Origin: Solirubrobacter pauli
Lineage (GTDB): Bacteria; Actinomycetota; Thermoleophilia; Solirubrobacterales; Solirubrobacteraceae
Direction of reading: 5' to 3'
Assembly (NCBI RefSeq): GCF_003633755.1
Contig: NZ_RBIL01000001.1
Span: 1,225,426-1,289,425, forward strand
DNA: 64,000 bases
In this document: one piece after another, positions 34,832-43,058 of the stretch
Position numbering within the stretch: position 1 is the first letter of the stretch
Layout of the letters: every line of letters begins with the position of its first letter
Made by a program: the position numbers and the translations under genes
Notes under the pieces: model-generated
What the model saw: the letters and a program-made list of their open reading frames with translations, nothing else
Told to the model about the DNA's origin: nothing
Database searches by the model: none

Positions 34832-35163
34832 GTGTTCTGCTGGTACGTCAGCTCGACCTTGCGGCTGCCGTACTTGCAGGTCACGCGGCCGTTGATCTCG
34901 GTCGAGATCGTGGTGCGCTTCTCGGTGCAGGAGAACTTGCGGACCTTGGACGTGCAGCGGCCCTTGATCGAGCTCTTGGTCCGGCACTTGTGGAACGCGA
35001 CCGCAACCTTGCTCGCTTCACCGCAGCTGACCTTCGTGGCCTTGAGCGAGGTGAAGTAGCCCGAGCCCGGGTACTTGGGCGGCGTGCAGGTGGCGGCCTG
35101 AGCCGAGGCGGGCAGAGCCACGAGGAAGGCGAGTGCAGCGATGAGTCCGGCGAGTCGAGTCAT
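34828..35163 (-). CDS. Small secreted basic protein
   Basis: This 111-residue protein has a clear signal peptide (MTRLAGLIAALAFLVALPASAQA). The mature domain of about 88 residues has six Cys (TCTPPKYP, KVSCGEAS, FHKCRTK, GRCTSK, FSCTEK, VTCKYG) that likely form three disulfides, and is rich in Lys. No family was recognised. It is encoded between two SGNH proteins in one transcriptional direction, with overlap to the downstream gene. Confidence 0.78.
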   Translation of the reverse strand: MTRLAGLIAALAFLVALPASAQAATCTPPKYPGSGYFTSLKATKVSCGEASKVAVAFHKCRTKSSIKGRCTSKVRKFSCTEKRTTISTEINGRVTCKYGSRKVELTYQQNT

Positions 35164-35171
35164 GGTGTCCC

Positions 35172-36182
35172 TCAGTAGGTGAAATCCTGCCCGAGGCGCG
35201 CCAGGACGGTCTGCGCGAGCAGACCGGCACCCTCGTCGTTGAGATGGATCCCATCAGCAGCGCGAACGATGCGCTCCTGTCCATCGATCGAGATCGCGTC
35301 CTCATATCCGCGCGGGGCGAACATCGGAACCGTGTCGAGCACGCGCACCTGGCTCGCCCACGGCTGCGCCGCGACCTTCACGGCCGCGTTGACGACGCGG
35401 TTGATCTTCGCGCGGTCGGCGTCGCGCGCCGTCGGGATCGTGATCCAGTACACGCGGGCGTTCCCCGCCTGGCGGTAGGTGTCGGCCATCCGGCGCGCGC
35501 GGTTGGCGTACAGCGCGGCCCAGTCGGCCGAGCAGCACTCGACCTCCTTGCCCGCGCCGTTCTCGATCGGGAAGCCCTCGTTGGCCCCGATGAAGACGAC
35601 GACCGCGTCCGGCCTGCGGCGCTTGACCTGCTGGGTGGAGAGCTCGCCCCAGTCCAGCAGGAACGACTTCGAGATGCCGGTGCCCAGGCGCACGTCGCGC
35701 TCGACCTTGACGCCGCGGCCGGACAGCGCGGTCGCCAGCTTGGCGTCCAGCGGCTGCGCCATCGAGTCGCCGGTCACGAGCAGCGTCCGCAGGCGCTCCT
35801 TGCGCGGCGGCGCGGCCCCGATCGCCGCCGGCTCGAACGCGTCCTTGGTCACCGGTGGCAGCTCGCCGCCGGCCTGCGCGGCGACGTTCTCGAACCCGCC
35901 GCCGCTCTCGAGCGCCTCGTCGGGCGAGAGGAACGCGAGCGCGTCGTCGACGGCGTCCGCGAACGGCAGCGCGTCGGCGACGTCCCCCGCCGGGTTGCCG
36001 AAGAAGAGCACGACGTCGCGATCCCAGCCCGGGTCCATCCGCTCACCCTGCGAGCGCAGTCCGTCTCCCTTGAAGACCACCAGCAGAGCCGCGCAGACGA
36101 GCAGGGCGATGACGCCGTCGCGCGCCCGGAACCGGGTCAGCCCGTTGCGGTCGAAGCGGTTCATCAGGGAGTCGTCGGGCAT
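35172..36182 (-). CDS. Membrane-anchored SGNH hydrolase (DUF459-like)
   Basis: This 336-residue protein has one N-terminal membrane helix (GVIALLVCAALLVVF) and an extracytoplasmic SGNH domain. The nucleophile Ser is in LLVTGDSMAQPL, Gly and Asn lie in VVVFIGANEG, and the Asp/His pair is in AADGIHLNDEG. SGNH partners of MBOAT proteins move acetyl groups onto exported glycans. It overlaps the stop of the MBOAT gene (TGATG), so the pair almost certainly works together. Confidence 0.85.
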   Translation of the reverse strand: MPDDSLMNRFDRNGLTRFRARDGVIALLVCAALLVVFKGDGLRSQGERMDPGWDRDVVLFFGNPAGDVADALPFADAVDDALAFLSPDEALESGGGFENVAAQAGGELPPVTKDAFEPAAIGAAPPRKERLRTLLVTGDSMAQPLDAKLATALSGRGVKVERDVRLGTGISKSFLLDWGELSTQQVKRRRPDAVVVFIGANEGFPIENGAGKEVECCSADWAALYANRARRMADTYRQAGNARVYWITIPTARDADRAKINRVVNAAVKVAAQPWASQVRVLDTVPMFAPRGYEDAISIDGQERIVRAADGIHLNDEGAGLLAQTVLARLGQDFTY

Positions 36183-37567
36183 CAGAATCGGAAGTAGATG
36201 AAGGGGGCCACGCCCTGGCTGGACACGGTCGCCGCGACCAGCGCGATGACCACCGCGAGCCCCGCGCCCAACAACACCGGGCTCGTGCGCTCGATGCGCA
36301 CCTGCACCCGCTCCACCGTCCGCTCGGGCACGAGCTGCAACCCGATCACGGCGACGACCATGAGCGCGACCGGCACCGTGAACAGGGTGGCAGGCCCGGG
36401 CTCGACCATGCGCGACACGAAGTCGCCGAAGATGTCCAGGTTCGGCGAGCGGAACAGGATCCAGCCGAGCACGACGAGGTGGAAGGTGACCGCCCAGCGC
36501 ACCCAGCCGGGGATCCTCACCCGCCCGCGCCACGCGTGCTCGATGCACAGGCAGGTGCCGTGGAAGAGCCCCCAGAGCACGAACGGCCACGCCGCCCCGT
36601 GCCAGAGCCCGCCGAGCACCATCGTCAGCATCAGGTTCCGGTACGTCTTGAACTTGCCCTTGCGGTTGCCGCCGAGCGGGATGTAGAGGAAGTCGCGCAG
36701 GAAGCGGCTGAGCGTCATGTGCCAGCGGCGCCAGAAGTCGCTGAAGCCGGTCGCGCGATACGGCGAGCGGAAGTTCTGCGGGAAGACGTAGCCCATCAGC
36801 AGCGCGAGCCCGATCGCCATGTCCGTGTAGCCGGAGAAGTCGCAGTAGATCTGGGCCGTGTACGAGTAGGCGGCGAGCCACAGGTCCGGCGCGCTGTACG
36901 CGTCCGGCACCGCGAACACCGGGTCCACCACCTCCCGCGCGAGCGTGTCGGCGATCGCCAGCTTCTTGACCAGGCCGAGCGCGATGAGGGCGAGGCCGGA
37001 GCCGACGGCGACCTTGCGCGGGTCCGGCGGCTGCTGGAGCTGCGGGAGGAACTCGCGCGCCCGCACGATCGGCCCGGCCACCAGGTGCGGGAAGAAGCTC
37101 AGGTAGATCGCGACGTCGATCGTCGACGCGGGCTCGACGAGCCGGCGCTTGACGTCGACCACGTACGAGATCGCCTGGAACGTGAAGAACGAGACGCCGA
37201 CCGGCAGCGCGATCGTCAGCAGCGGCAGCGGCAGCGAGAACGGGCCGAGCGCGCGGTCCCAGCTCTCGACGAAGAACGCGTAGTACTTGAACACGCCCAG
37301 CACGAGCAGGTCGAGCGCCACCGCGACGCCGAGGATCCACGACCGCGCCCGCTCGCCCTCGGTGCGGGCGATCAGCTTCGCCGCCCCCTGGTTGCCGAGC
37401 GTGATCGCGCCCAGCAGCAGGCAGAACCGCCAGTCCGCGTAGCCGTAGAACACGTAGCTCGCGACCACGATGAACGGCTTCCACAGCGCCTGGTGCTTCA
37501 TCAGCGCCCACGAGATGACGAGGACGACCGGGAAGAACAGCGCGAACTGGACGGTCGGGAACAGCAC
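36182..37567 (-). CDS. MBOAT-family membrane O-acyltransferase (AlgI/DltB-like)
   Basis: This 461-residue polytopic protein has the MBOAT blocks: LNQG-type start replaced by SWALMKHQALWKPFIVV, then FPHLVAGPIVRAREFLPQL, YCDFSGYTDMAIGLALLMGY, NFRSPYRATGFSDFWRRWH, and MVLGGLWHGAAWPFVLWGLFHG with the catalytic His (in LWHGAAW). These enzymes carry acyl groups across the membrane for O-acylation of alginate-like polymers, teichoic acids or peptidoglycan. With the SGNH gene it forms a two-part acylation system; the target polymer is unknown. The start is GTG 37567. Confidence 0.9.
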   Translation of the reverse strand: MLFPTVQFALFFPVVLVISWALMKHQALWKPFIVVASYVFYGYADWRFCLLLGAITLGNQGAAKLIARTEGERARSWILGVAVALDLLVLGVFKYYAFFVESWDRALGPFSLPLPLLTIALPVGVSFFTFQAISYVVDVKRRLVEPASTIDVAIYLSFFPHLVAGPIVRAREFLPQLQQPPDPRKVAVGSGLALIALGLVKKLAIADTLAREVVDPVFAVPDAYSAPDLWLAAYSYTAQIYCDFSGYTDMAIGLALLMGYVFPQNFRSPYRATGFSDFWRRWHMTLSRFLRDFLYIPLGGNRKGKFKTYRNLMLTMVLGGLWHGAAWPFVLWGLFHGTCLCIEHAWRGRVRIPGWVRWAVTFHLVVLGWILFRSPNLDIFGDFVSRMVEPGPATLFTVPVALMVVAVIGLQLVPERTVERVQVRIERTSPVLLGAGLAVVIALVAATVSSQGVAPFIYFRF

Positions 37568-37585
37568 GGCGGTGCAGCGTACGAA

Positions 37586-38998
37586 TCAGGGCTCGAGCAG
37601 GAACAGCCGCGCCAGCTCGACCAGGTTGCGCTCGAGGTCCTCGAGGCCGATCTCGAAGCCCACCGCGGACTTCAGGTCGGCCTGGATCGCCTCCCGGTCA
37701 CGCGTGCCGTCGAGCAGCGTGATCAGCACGCGCGCCGCCGGCTCCTCCATGCGCACGCGCATGTAGGCGAGCGAGACCATGTCGGCGCCGCGGCCCGCCT
37801 GCCAGCGGGCGAGCCGTGAGGCGCGCGGACGCTCGCCGGGGGTCTCGGCCGCGCGCAGCGGACCGGCGTGCGGCATCAGGCGCTCGCGCCGGAAGCCTTC
37901 GAGCAGCGCCTCGCCGAGCGCGACCGGGTCGGCGTCGAGCTCCTCGCGCAGGGCGTCGAAGCTGACCGCGCGCGGGCGCCGGGCGTCGAGCACGCGGAAC
38001 GCGTCCGCGGTGAGGCCGACCTCGAGCGGCTCGGCGTTCGGGCGCACCGCCCAGTGCAGGCGCCGGGTGCGGTCGGGCGCGGCCTCGGGCGCGACGTCGC
38101 GCCCGGCGTGGCAGATCACGCTCTGGCGGAAGTGGCGTGCGGTGAGGACGTCGCTGAGGTTCTCGAAGGCCACGCGGTCGCCGTCCACCAGGTCCCAGGC
38201 GAGCGGCTCGACGCCCTCGGGCAGCATCTCCGTGCGCAGGCTGAACAGGTCCGCCTCGCCGACGTAGCCGAGCCCGTGGCCGGCGGCGTGCTCGGCGAAC
38301 TGGCCGAACCAGCGCGGCGTCCAGAACTCCCCCAGGTCGTCGTGCACGAGCCGGTAGCTCGGCGCGTCCGCGAGCACGGGGATCTCACGCGAGAGCAGCG
38401 CGCCGTAGGTGTCGGCCTCGGTCACGCGGTGCTCGGCGAGGAACTTGTAGAGCTCCTGCGCCTTGGCGGCCTGCGCGAGCGCTCCATCTTCTTTGCGGGC
38501 GTGCCAGAGGCCGGCGTCGCGCAGCATGCGCCGGAAGTAGCCGCCGGGCTGCGCGTTGAAGGAGACGTAGGCGATCCCGTCGGGCGTGAGCGAGGCCTTG
38601 ATCGTCGCCAGCAGCGCGTCGTCGGCCTCCTCCGGGATCCACCCGTAGACGCCGTGGGCGATCACGTAGTCGAACTGACCGAGCCGGCCGTTCGTCAGGT
38701 CGCGGACGTCCGCCTGGTGGAACTCGGCGTTGGTCAGGCCGATCTCCTGCACGGCCTGTTGCGCCTCCGCGATCGGGGTCGCGGCCAGGTCCACACCCAC
38801 CGCCGTCAACCCGGGGGTGGCGGCGGCCATGGCGAGCATGTTCCCCCCTGCTCCACAGCCGATCTCCAGCACCCGCGCGGTGAACGGGTCAGGCGGCTCG
38901 ATCCCGTGCAGCACCGCCACCGTCGCCAGGCGATCGGGGTGGGTCTGCGCATACGGGAAGTTGGAGTAACGTACCTCGTCGTAGATGGTGTCGGACAT
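37586..38998 (-). CDS. SAM-dependent methyltransferase with regulatory domain
   Basis: This 470-residue protein has a class I methyltransferase fold: VLEIGCGAGGNMLAMAAATPG (motif I), then VDLAATPIAEAQ and DYVIAHGVYGWIP. The region from about residue 210 matches the methyltransferase regulatory domain (PF10119-like): DLGEFWTPRWFGQFAEHAAGHG. The start MSDTIYDEVRYSNFPYAQTHPDRL is typical of this group. It modifies an unidentified protein or small molecule. It is the first-transcribed gene of the island and divergent from the DUF4255 cap gene, 51 bp away. Confidence 0.85.
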   Translation of the reverse strand: MSDTIYDEVRYSNFPYAQTHPDRLATVAVLHGIEPPDPFTARVLEIGCGAGGNMLAMAAATPGLTAVGVDLAATPIAEAQQAVQEIGLTNAEFHQADVRDLTNGRLGQFDYVIAHGVYGWIPEEADDALLATIKASLTPDGIAYVSFNAQPGGYFRRMLRDAGLWHARKEDGALAQAAKAQELYKFLAEHRVTEADTYGALLSREIPVLADAPSYRLVHDDLGEFWTPRWFGQFAEHAAGHGLGYVGEADLFSLRTEMLPEGVEPLAWDLVDGDRVAFENLSDVLTARHFRQSVICHAGRDVAPEAAPDRTRRLHWAVRPNAEPLEVGLTADAFRVLDARRPRAVSFDALREELDADPVALGEALLEGFRRERLMPHAGPLRAAETPGERPRASRLARWQAGRGADMVSLAYMRVRMEEPAARVLITLLDGTRDREAIQADLKSAVGFEIGLEDLERNLVELARLFLLEP

Positions 38999-39036
38999 CA
39001 GGCGGGCAATCTTCACATCGTCGGCGGTCGCGCAGG

Positions 39037-39042
39037 TAGGGT
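39037..39042 (+). promoter_or_regulatory. Putative leaderless -10 (TAGGGT) for the eCIS structural operon
   Basis: TAGGGT ends 7 bases before GTG 39050, the start chosen for the DUF4255 protein. No strong -35 was seen; CTTCAC lies about 20 bp upstream. Confidence 0.4.
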
Positions 39043-39049
39043 GCACGCC

Positions 39050-39904
39050 GTGCTGACGATCAACGTGCCGCTCAACACGATGCTGGCGGACCTGGACGAG
39101 ACGCTCCGGGACCTCCTGAAGGATGAGCTCGAGCGGCACGGCTTCGAAGGCGTCGACATCGAGTTCGACGCCCCGTCGCGCGACTGGTCCGGGCAGCTCT
39201 CCAAGCCGACCGTGAACCTGTTCCTCTACGACCTGCGCGAAGCCGAGAACCTGCGCGCCAGCGAGTGGACGCCGACCCAGAACTCCAGCAACGGCCGCCG
39301 GGTGGAGATCCGCCCGCCGATGGTCATGGAGTGCTCGTACGCCGTGACGGCGTGGACGCAGGCGGTCGAGGATGAGCACCGCCTCCTGAGCCAGGTGCTG
39401 GCGATCCTGTTCGCGTTCCCGCAGCTCCCCGAGGAGCGGCTGAACGGGCGCCTCACCGGCGGCTCGCAACCGTGGCCGATCAAGGGGCGCATCGGGCAGG
39501 GCAAGGGCGAGAAGTCGGACTTCTGGAGCGCGGTCGGCGGGCAGTACAAGGTCTCGCTCGACTACGTGGTCCGGCTGGCGGTCGAGTCGGGCGCGCGCCG
39601 CGAGCGTGGACCTGAGGTCCGCACGCAGACCATCCGCACGTCGCTCACCGACGCGCCGCGCACCGTGCTCGAGATGCATCGCTCGACGGGTCGCGTGAAG
39701 GACGAGCAGGGCAACCCGGTGTCGGACGTGTGGGTCACGCTCCCCGACCTCGGCGCCTGGGCATCCAGCACACCGCAAGGCACCTTCCGCTTCGACCGCC
39801 TGCCCCCCGGTCTGCACCGGGTCCTGGCCCGCGCCGCCGACGGCCGCGAGGCCGACGCGCTGCTGCAAGTGCCCGGCCCGGGCGCCGACTTGGTCATCTC
39901 ATAG
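39050..39904 (+). CDS. DUF4255 (Pvc16-like) cap/tube-terminator protein of the eCIS
   Basis: This 284-residue protein starts (GTG) LTINVPLNTMLADLDETLRDLL, the DUF4255 opening, followed by VDIEFDAPSRDWSGQLSKPTVNLFLYDLREAENLR, the conserved core block. Pvc16/Afp16-type proteins cap the sheath-tube end of the injection particle. The last 75 residues form a carboxypeptidase-regulatory-like sandwich (GRVKDEQGNPVSDVWVTLPDLG and FRFDRLPPGLHRVLAR), an extra surface domain. GTG 39041 is an in-frame alternative. It starts the long structural operon. Confidence 0.88.
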   Translation: MLTINVPLNTMLADLDETLRDLLKDELERHGFEGVDIEFDAPSRDWSGQLSKPTVNLFLYDLREAENLRASEWTPTQNSSNGRRVEIRPPMVMECSYAVTAWTQAVEDEHRLLSQVLAILFAFPQLPEERLNGRLTGGSQPWPIKGRIGQGKGEKSDFWSAVGGQYKVSLDYVVRLAVESGARRERGPEVRTQTIRTSLTDAPRTVLEMHRSTGRVKDEQGNPVSDVWVTLPDLGAWASSTPQGTFRFDRLPPGLHRVLARAADGREADALLQVPGPGADLVIS

Positions 39905-39994
39905 ACCGAATGCACATCCACCCCGGCATGGATTGCCCGAATGGCTGCCTGACAGCCTCTGGCCTTCCCCAACGATCCCGAGCAAGGTACGGGC

Positions 39995-40363
39995 ATGGCG
40001 ATTGAGCCCGGCCCCCGCGTCCTGCTCGGAAACCTGGGACCGATCATGCGAGTGGGCATGAATCGCGTCCTGATCGAGGAGGGCTGTGAAGTGGTCGGTC
40101 ATGAGGACCGGCCCAGCGCCATCATCGGGGCCGCGCATCGGCTGCGCCCCGACATCGTGGTGCTCGATCTGGACAACGGGTCGTCGCATGAGCTCGCGCA
40201 GCTCGTGCGGGGCGCGTCTCCGGAAACCACCGTCGTGCTCTGGGCCCGCGAAGAGGACCTGATGGAGGTCCTCGAGCCGGTCTGGAATACATCTCGCCTC
40301 GTCGCCGTCCCGATTGTCGAGCGGCTGAGAAGCGAACTGAGCGGCCAGCACGTCCACGAGTGA
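39995..40363 (+). CDS. Degenerate response-regulator receiver domain protein
   Basis: This 122-residue protein folds like a single receiver domain (PRVLLGNLGPIMRVGMNRVL, then RLRPDIVVLDLDNGS). The phospho-acceptor Asp58 is in place. However, the acidic pocket DD after strand 1 is replaced by Gly12-Asn13, the Thr/Ser of strand 4 by Trp in VVLWARE, and the switch Lys is not evident. It is probably not phosphorylated in the normal way and has no DNA-binding domain. It lies between the cap and sheath genes, so it may bind another particle component. Similar genes seem to occur in actinobacterial eCIS loci, but this is from memory. Confidence 0.78.
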   Translation: MAIEPGPRVLLGNLGPIMRVGMNRVLIEEGCEVVGHEDRPSAIIGAAHRLRPDIVVLDLDNGSSHELAQLVRGASPETTVVLWAREEDLMEVLEPVWNTSRLVAVPIVERLRSELSGQHVHE

Positions 40364-40372
40364 AGGAGTGAC

Positions 40373-41935
40373 ATGCCCACGTACCTGACTCCCGGCGTTT
40401 ACGTCGAGGAAGTCCCGTCCGCGAACAAGCCGATCGAGGGCGTGAGCACGTCCGTCGCCGCGTTCGTCGGGCTGGCCCCGGGCGGCCCTGTGAACACGCC
40501 GATGCGGATCTCGAACTGGACTCAGTTCGCGAAGATCTACGGCGACCCGAACGAGCCGGACAACGGCCCGTTCATGGAGGGCGCCTACCTGGCGCACAGC
40601 GTCTACGGCTTCTTCCAGAACGGCGGCACGACCTGCTGGATCGTGCGCGTGGGTGACGACGGCGCCTCCAACGGCCGCGCCGCCGCGGCGCGCGCCGCGC
40701 TGCCGGCCGCGACCGACGCGTCCGTCGAGGCGTTCGCCGCGGTCGCGCTGAACCCGGGCAAGGACGACGTCACGGTGGAGATCACCGAGGAGCCGTCCGC
40801 CGGTGAAGGCGCCGACAAGACCTACACGGTCAAGGTCGCGCAGGGCTCCGAGAACGAGGAGTTCACGGGCCTGTCGACCAAGAAGGGCCGCACGAACCTG
40901 GCCACCAAGGTCAACGCGCAGTCCAAGCTGATCAAGATCGAGGAGACGGGCGCGGCCCTTCCCGAGGCGCAGCGCGTCCCGGCGACCGGCCTCTTCAAGC
41001 TCTCCTCGCCGTCGATCGACCCGGGCAAGGTCGAGGGCAGCCACTTCGCCGGCGACGTCGCTCGCCGCAAGGGCCTCGGTGGCCTCGCCGCCGTCGACGA
41101 GATCACGATGGTCGTCGCGCCGGACATCGTCAAGCTGCTCGGCGACGACGGCGACGACTCCTCGTTCCGCGACCTCCAGGGCAAGCTGATCGCCCACGCC
41201 GAGGGCTCGGGCGACCGCATGGCGATCCTCGACACGCCGCCGGACCTGCTCCCGCAGGAGGTGCTCGAGTGGCGCCTGAACACCGCGGGCTACGACTCGA
41301 AGTTCGCGGCGCTCTACTACCCCTGGATCGAGGTCCAGGACCCGCTCACCAACAAGCCGATGATGGTTCCGCCGTCCGGCCATGTGGCCGGCCTGTGGTG
41401 CCGCACGGACGCCTCGCGTGGCGTGCACAAGGCGCCCGCGAACGAGGTCGTCCTCGGCGCGAACGGCCTCGGCTTCCAGGTCACGCACGCCGAGCAGGGC
41501 GGCCTGAACAAGGTCGGCATCAACTGCATCCGCGCGTTCCCGGGCCGCGGCATCCGCGTGTGGGGTGCCCGCACGATGTCGAGCGATCCCGAGTGGCGCT
41601 ACATCAACGTCCGCCGGCTCTTCAACTTCGTGAGCGAGTCGATCATGGAGGGCACGCAGTGGAGCGTGTTCGAGCCCAACGATGAGAAGCTGTGGATCCA
41701 GCTGCGCATCGCGGCGGAGAACTTCCTCACGCGTGTGTGGAACGACGGCGCCCTGTTCGGCTCCACGCCGGGCCAGGCGTTCTACGTCAAGTGCGACTCA
41801 GAGACCAACCCGCCCGAGGTCATCGAGGCCGGGCAGGTCATCTGTGAGATCGGCATCGCGCCGGTCAAGCCCGCCGAGTTCGTGGTCTTCCGCCTGTCGC
41901 AGTTCAGCGGCGGCGAAGGCTCGTCCATCAGCTAG
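40373..41935 (+). CDS. Contractile tail sheath protein
   Basis: This 520-residue protein begins YLTPGVYVEEVPSANKPIEGV, the classic phage/eCIS sheath start. An outer insertion (about residues 100-230) precedes the conserved C-terminal half: ALYYPWIEVQDPLTNKPMMVPPSGHVAGLW, WGARTMSS and YINVRRLFNFVSESIMEGT. The C-terminal domain mediates the inter-subunit strand exchange that powers contraction. AAGGAG lies 5 bp before the ATG. Only one sheath gene is present, whereas Afp- and PVC-type loci have three. Confidence 0.95.
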   Translation: MPTYLTPGVYVEEVPSANKPIEGVSTSVAAFVGLAPGGPVNTPMRISNWTQFAKIYGDPNEPDNGPFMEGAYLAHSVYGFFQNGGTTCWIVRVGDDGASNGRAAAARAALPAATDASVEAFAAVALNPGKDDVTVEITEEPSAGEGADKTYTVKVAQGSENEEFTGLSTKKGRTNLATKVNAQSKLIKIEETGAALPEAQRVPATGLFKLSSPSIDPGKVEGSHFAGDVARRKGLGGLAAVDEITMVVAPDIVKLLGDDGDDSSFRDLQGKLIAHAEGSGDRMAILDTPPDLLPQEVLEWRLNTAGYDSKFAALYYPWIEVQDPLTNKPMMVPPSGHVAGLWCRTDASRGVHKAPANEVVLGANGLGFQVTHAEQGGLNKVGINCIRAFPGRGIRVWGARTMSSDPEWRYINVRRLFNFVSESIMEGTQWSVFEPNDEKLWIQLRIAAENFLTRVWNDGALFGSTPGQAFYVKCDSETNPPEVIEAGQVICEIGIAPVKPAEFVVFRLSQFSGGEGSSIS

Positions 41936-41969
41936 TCACGTCGGTAACGATTAGAAAGGACTGACCGGA

Positions 41970-42416
41970 ATGCCGGCCAATGACAAGGAAGCCCACGTCC
42001 CGATCTGGTTCACGCTGTCCATCGGCGGTGCCGAGGCGGCGGGCTTTTTCAAGGAGGCCACGGGCTTCGACTCGGAGTCCGAGGTGACCGAGATCAAGCG
42101 GTCGCTGCCCAACGGGCGCACCGACGTGATCAAGGCGATGGGCAACACCAAGTGGGGCGACATCGAGCTCAAGCGCGGCGTCGATCAGGACAAGACGCTG
42201 TGGAACTGGCGCAAGCTGATCGTCGACGGCAAGCTCAAGGAAGCCCGCAAGGACTGCACCATCACGATGATGGACTACGAGCTCAACCCCGTGGTCACGT
42301 ACTCCATCATCAACGCGTGGCCCAAGAAGTACACGGGCGTGGGCCTCAAGGCGGACTCCAACGAGGTCGCCGTCGAGGGCATCACGCTCTGCCACGAGGG
42401 CTTCGAGATCAAGTAG
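41970..42416 (+). CDS. Tail tube protein 1 (T4 gp19-like)
   Basis: This 148-residue protein has the gp19/Hcp-like beta-barrel pattern: HVPIWFTLSIGGAEAAGFFKEATG, then NTKWGDIELKRGVDQDKTLWNWRK, and YELNPVVTYSIINAWPKKYTG. Rings of it form the inner tube pushed out on contraction. AAAGGA precedes the ATG. It follows the sheath gene as in phages. A second paralogue is found at 47108. Confidence 0.93.
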   Translation: MPANDKEAHVPIWFTLSIGGAEAAGFFKEATGFDSESEVTEIKRSLPNGRTDVIKAMGNTKWGDIELKRGVDQDKTLWNWRKLIVDGKLKEARKDCTITMMDYELNPVVTYSIINAWPKKYTGVGLKADSNEVAVEGITLCHEGFEIK

Positions 42417-42441
42417 CAGGACGACCCAAGGGCATGAGGCA

Positions 42442-42816
42442 GTGAAGTCGGAATACGCGTTCACGCTCCCTCGGGGGCTCGTCGACAGCGCCGGTGGTGT
42501 GCACCGCGAGGGCACCATGCGGCTGGCGACGGCCCGCGACGAGATCGAGCCGCTGCGCTCGGTGGAGGTCCGCCAGAACGAGGCGTACCTCACCGTGCTG
42601 CTGCTCGCTCGGACCGTCACCCAGATCGGGGAGTTCACCGAGATCACCCCCGAGCTGATCGAGAGCCTGTTCGCCGCCGACTTCGACCACCTCCAGCGCC
42701 TCTACGAGCGGATCAACTCCGACGGAGAAGCGGTGGGGGTGGTGGCCTGCCCGGCCTGCTCCAACGAGTTCGAAGTGGACCTCACGGAGATAGAGGACGG
42801 GCGCCTGGGGGAATGA
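42442..42816 (+). CDS. Tail-assembly-like small protein with zinc-binding motif
   Basis: This 124-residue protein has YAFTLPRGLVDSAGGVHREGTMRLATARDE, seen in tube-associated proteins of related loci, and a C-terminal CPACSNEF that could bind metal with other residues or form a disulfide. Its position straight after the tube gene fits an assembly chaperone (gpG-like). GTG 42442 is the start. It overlaps the DUF6760-like gene by an ATGA junction. Confidence 0.72.
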   Translation: MKSEYAFTLPRGLVDSAGGVHREGTMRLATARDEIEPLRSVEVRQNEAYLTVLLLARTVTQIGEFTEITPELIESLFAADFDHLQRLYERINSDGEAVGVVACPACSNEFEVDLTEIEDGRLGE

Positions 42817-42968
42817 GTCGGCCGTCCCCTCCTGAGTTGCTGGAGGAGACGGCCCGCCTCGCGTATCACTTCCACTGGCCCCTGGACACGATCTTGGACC
42901 TGGAACACGCCGACCGGCGCACGTTCCTGCGCGAAGCGGACGCGCTCGCCTATCCGTACGAGGAATGA
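42813..42968 (+). CDS. DUF6760-like miniprotein
   Basis: This 51-residue protein reads MSRPSPPELLEETARLAYHF and continues HWPLDTILDLEHADRRTFLREAD. The HFHWPLDTILDLEH part resembles small helical proteins (DUF6760) found after the assembly gene in eCIS loci, which may act together as a chaperone pair. The start overlaps the previous stop (ATGA). Confidence 0.78.
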   Translation: MSRPSPPELLEETARLAYHFHWPLDTILDLEHADRRTFLREADALAYPYEE

Positions 42969-43054
42969 GCCCGTTGAACAACTCCGACACACCTGCCGCG
43001 GCACATCCGCCGCACCACGTCACTCGCATCGCCCATCCTTCGACGGACTCCTAG
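42965..43054 (+). CDS. Very small ORF coupled to the miniprotein
   Basis: An ATG overlapping the previous stop (ATGA) opens a 29-residue frame, MSPLNNSDTPAAAHPPHHVT..., ending TAG at 43052. No domain is known. It may only be a coupling frame keeping ribosomes on the way to the next start at 43059, or it may be chance. Confidence 0.25.
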   Translation: MSPLNNSDTPAAAHPPHHVTRIAHPSTDS

Positions 43055-43058
43055 CTCC

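Noticed and set aside
31283-35059. Long plus-strand frame of about 1258 codons across the cargo genes and the minus-strand island
   Set aside because: It crosses two well-supported genes on the plus strand in another frame and several on the minus strand; its composition (Arg/Gly/Ala-rich) is typical of a shadow frame.
39041-39049. Upstream GTG 39041 as start of the DUF4255 gene
   Set aside because: Possible, but it lies inside the likely -10 region TAGGGT, and the start at 39050 gives the usual spacing for a leaderless gene.
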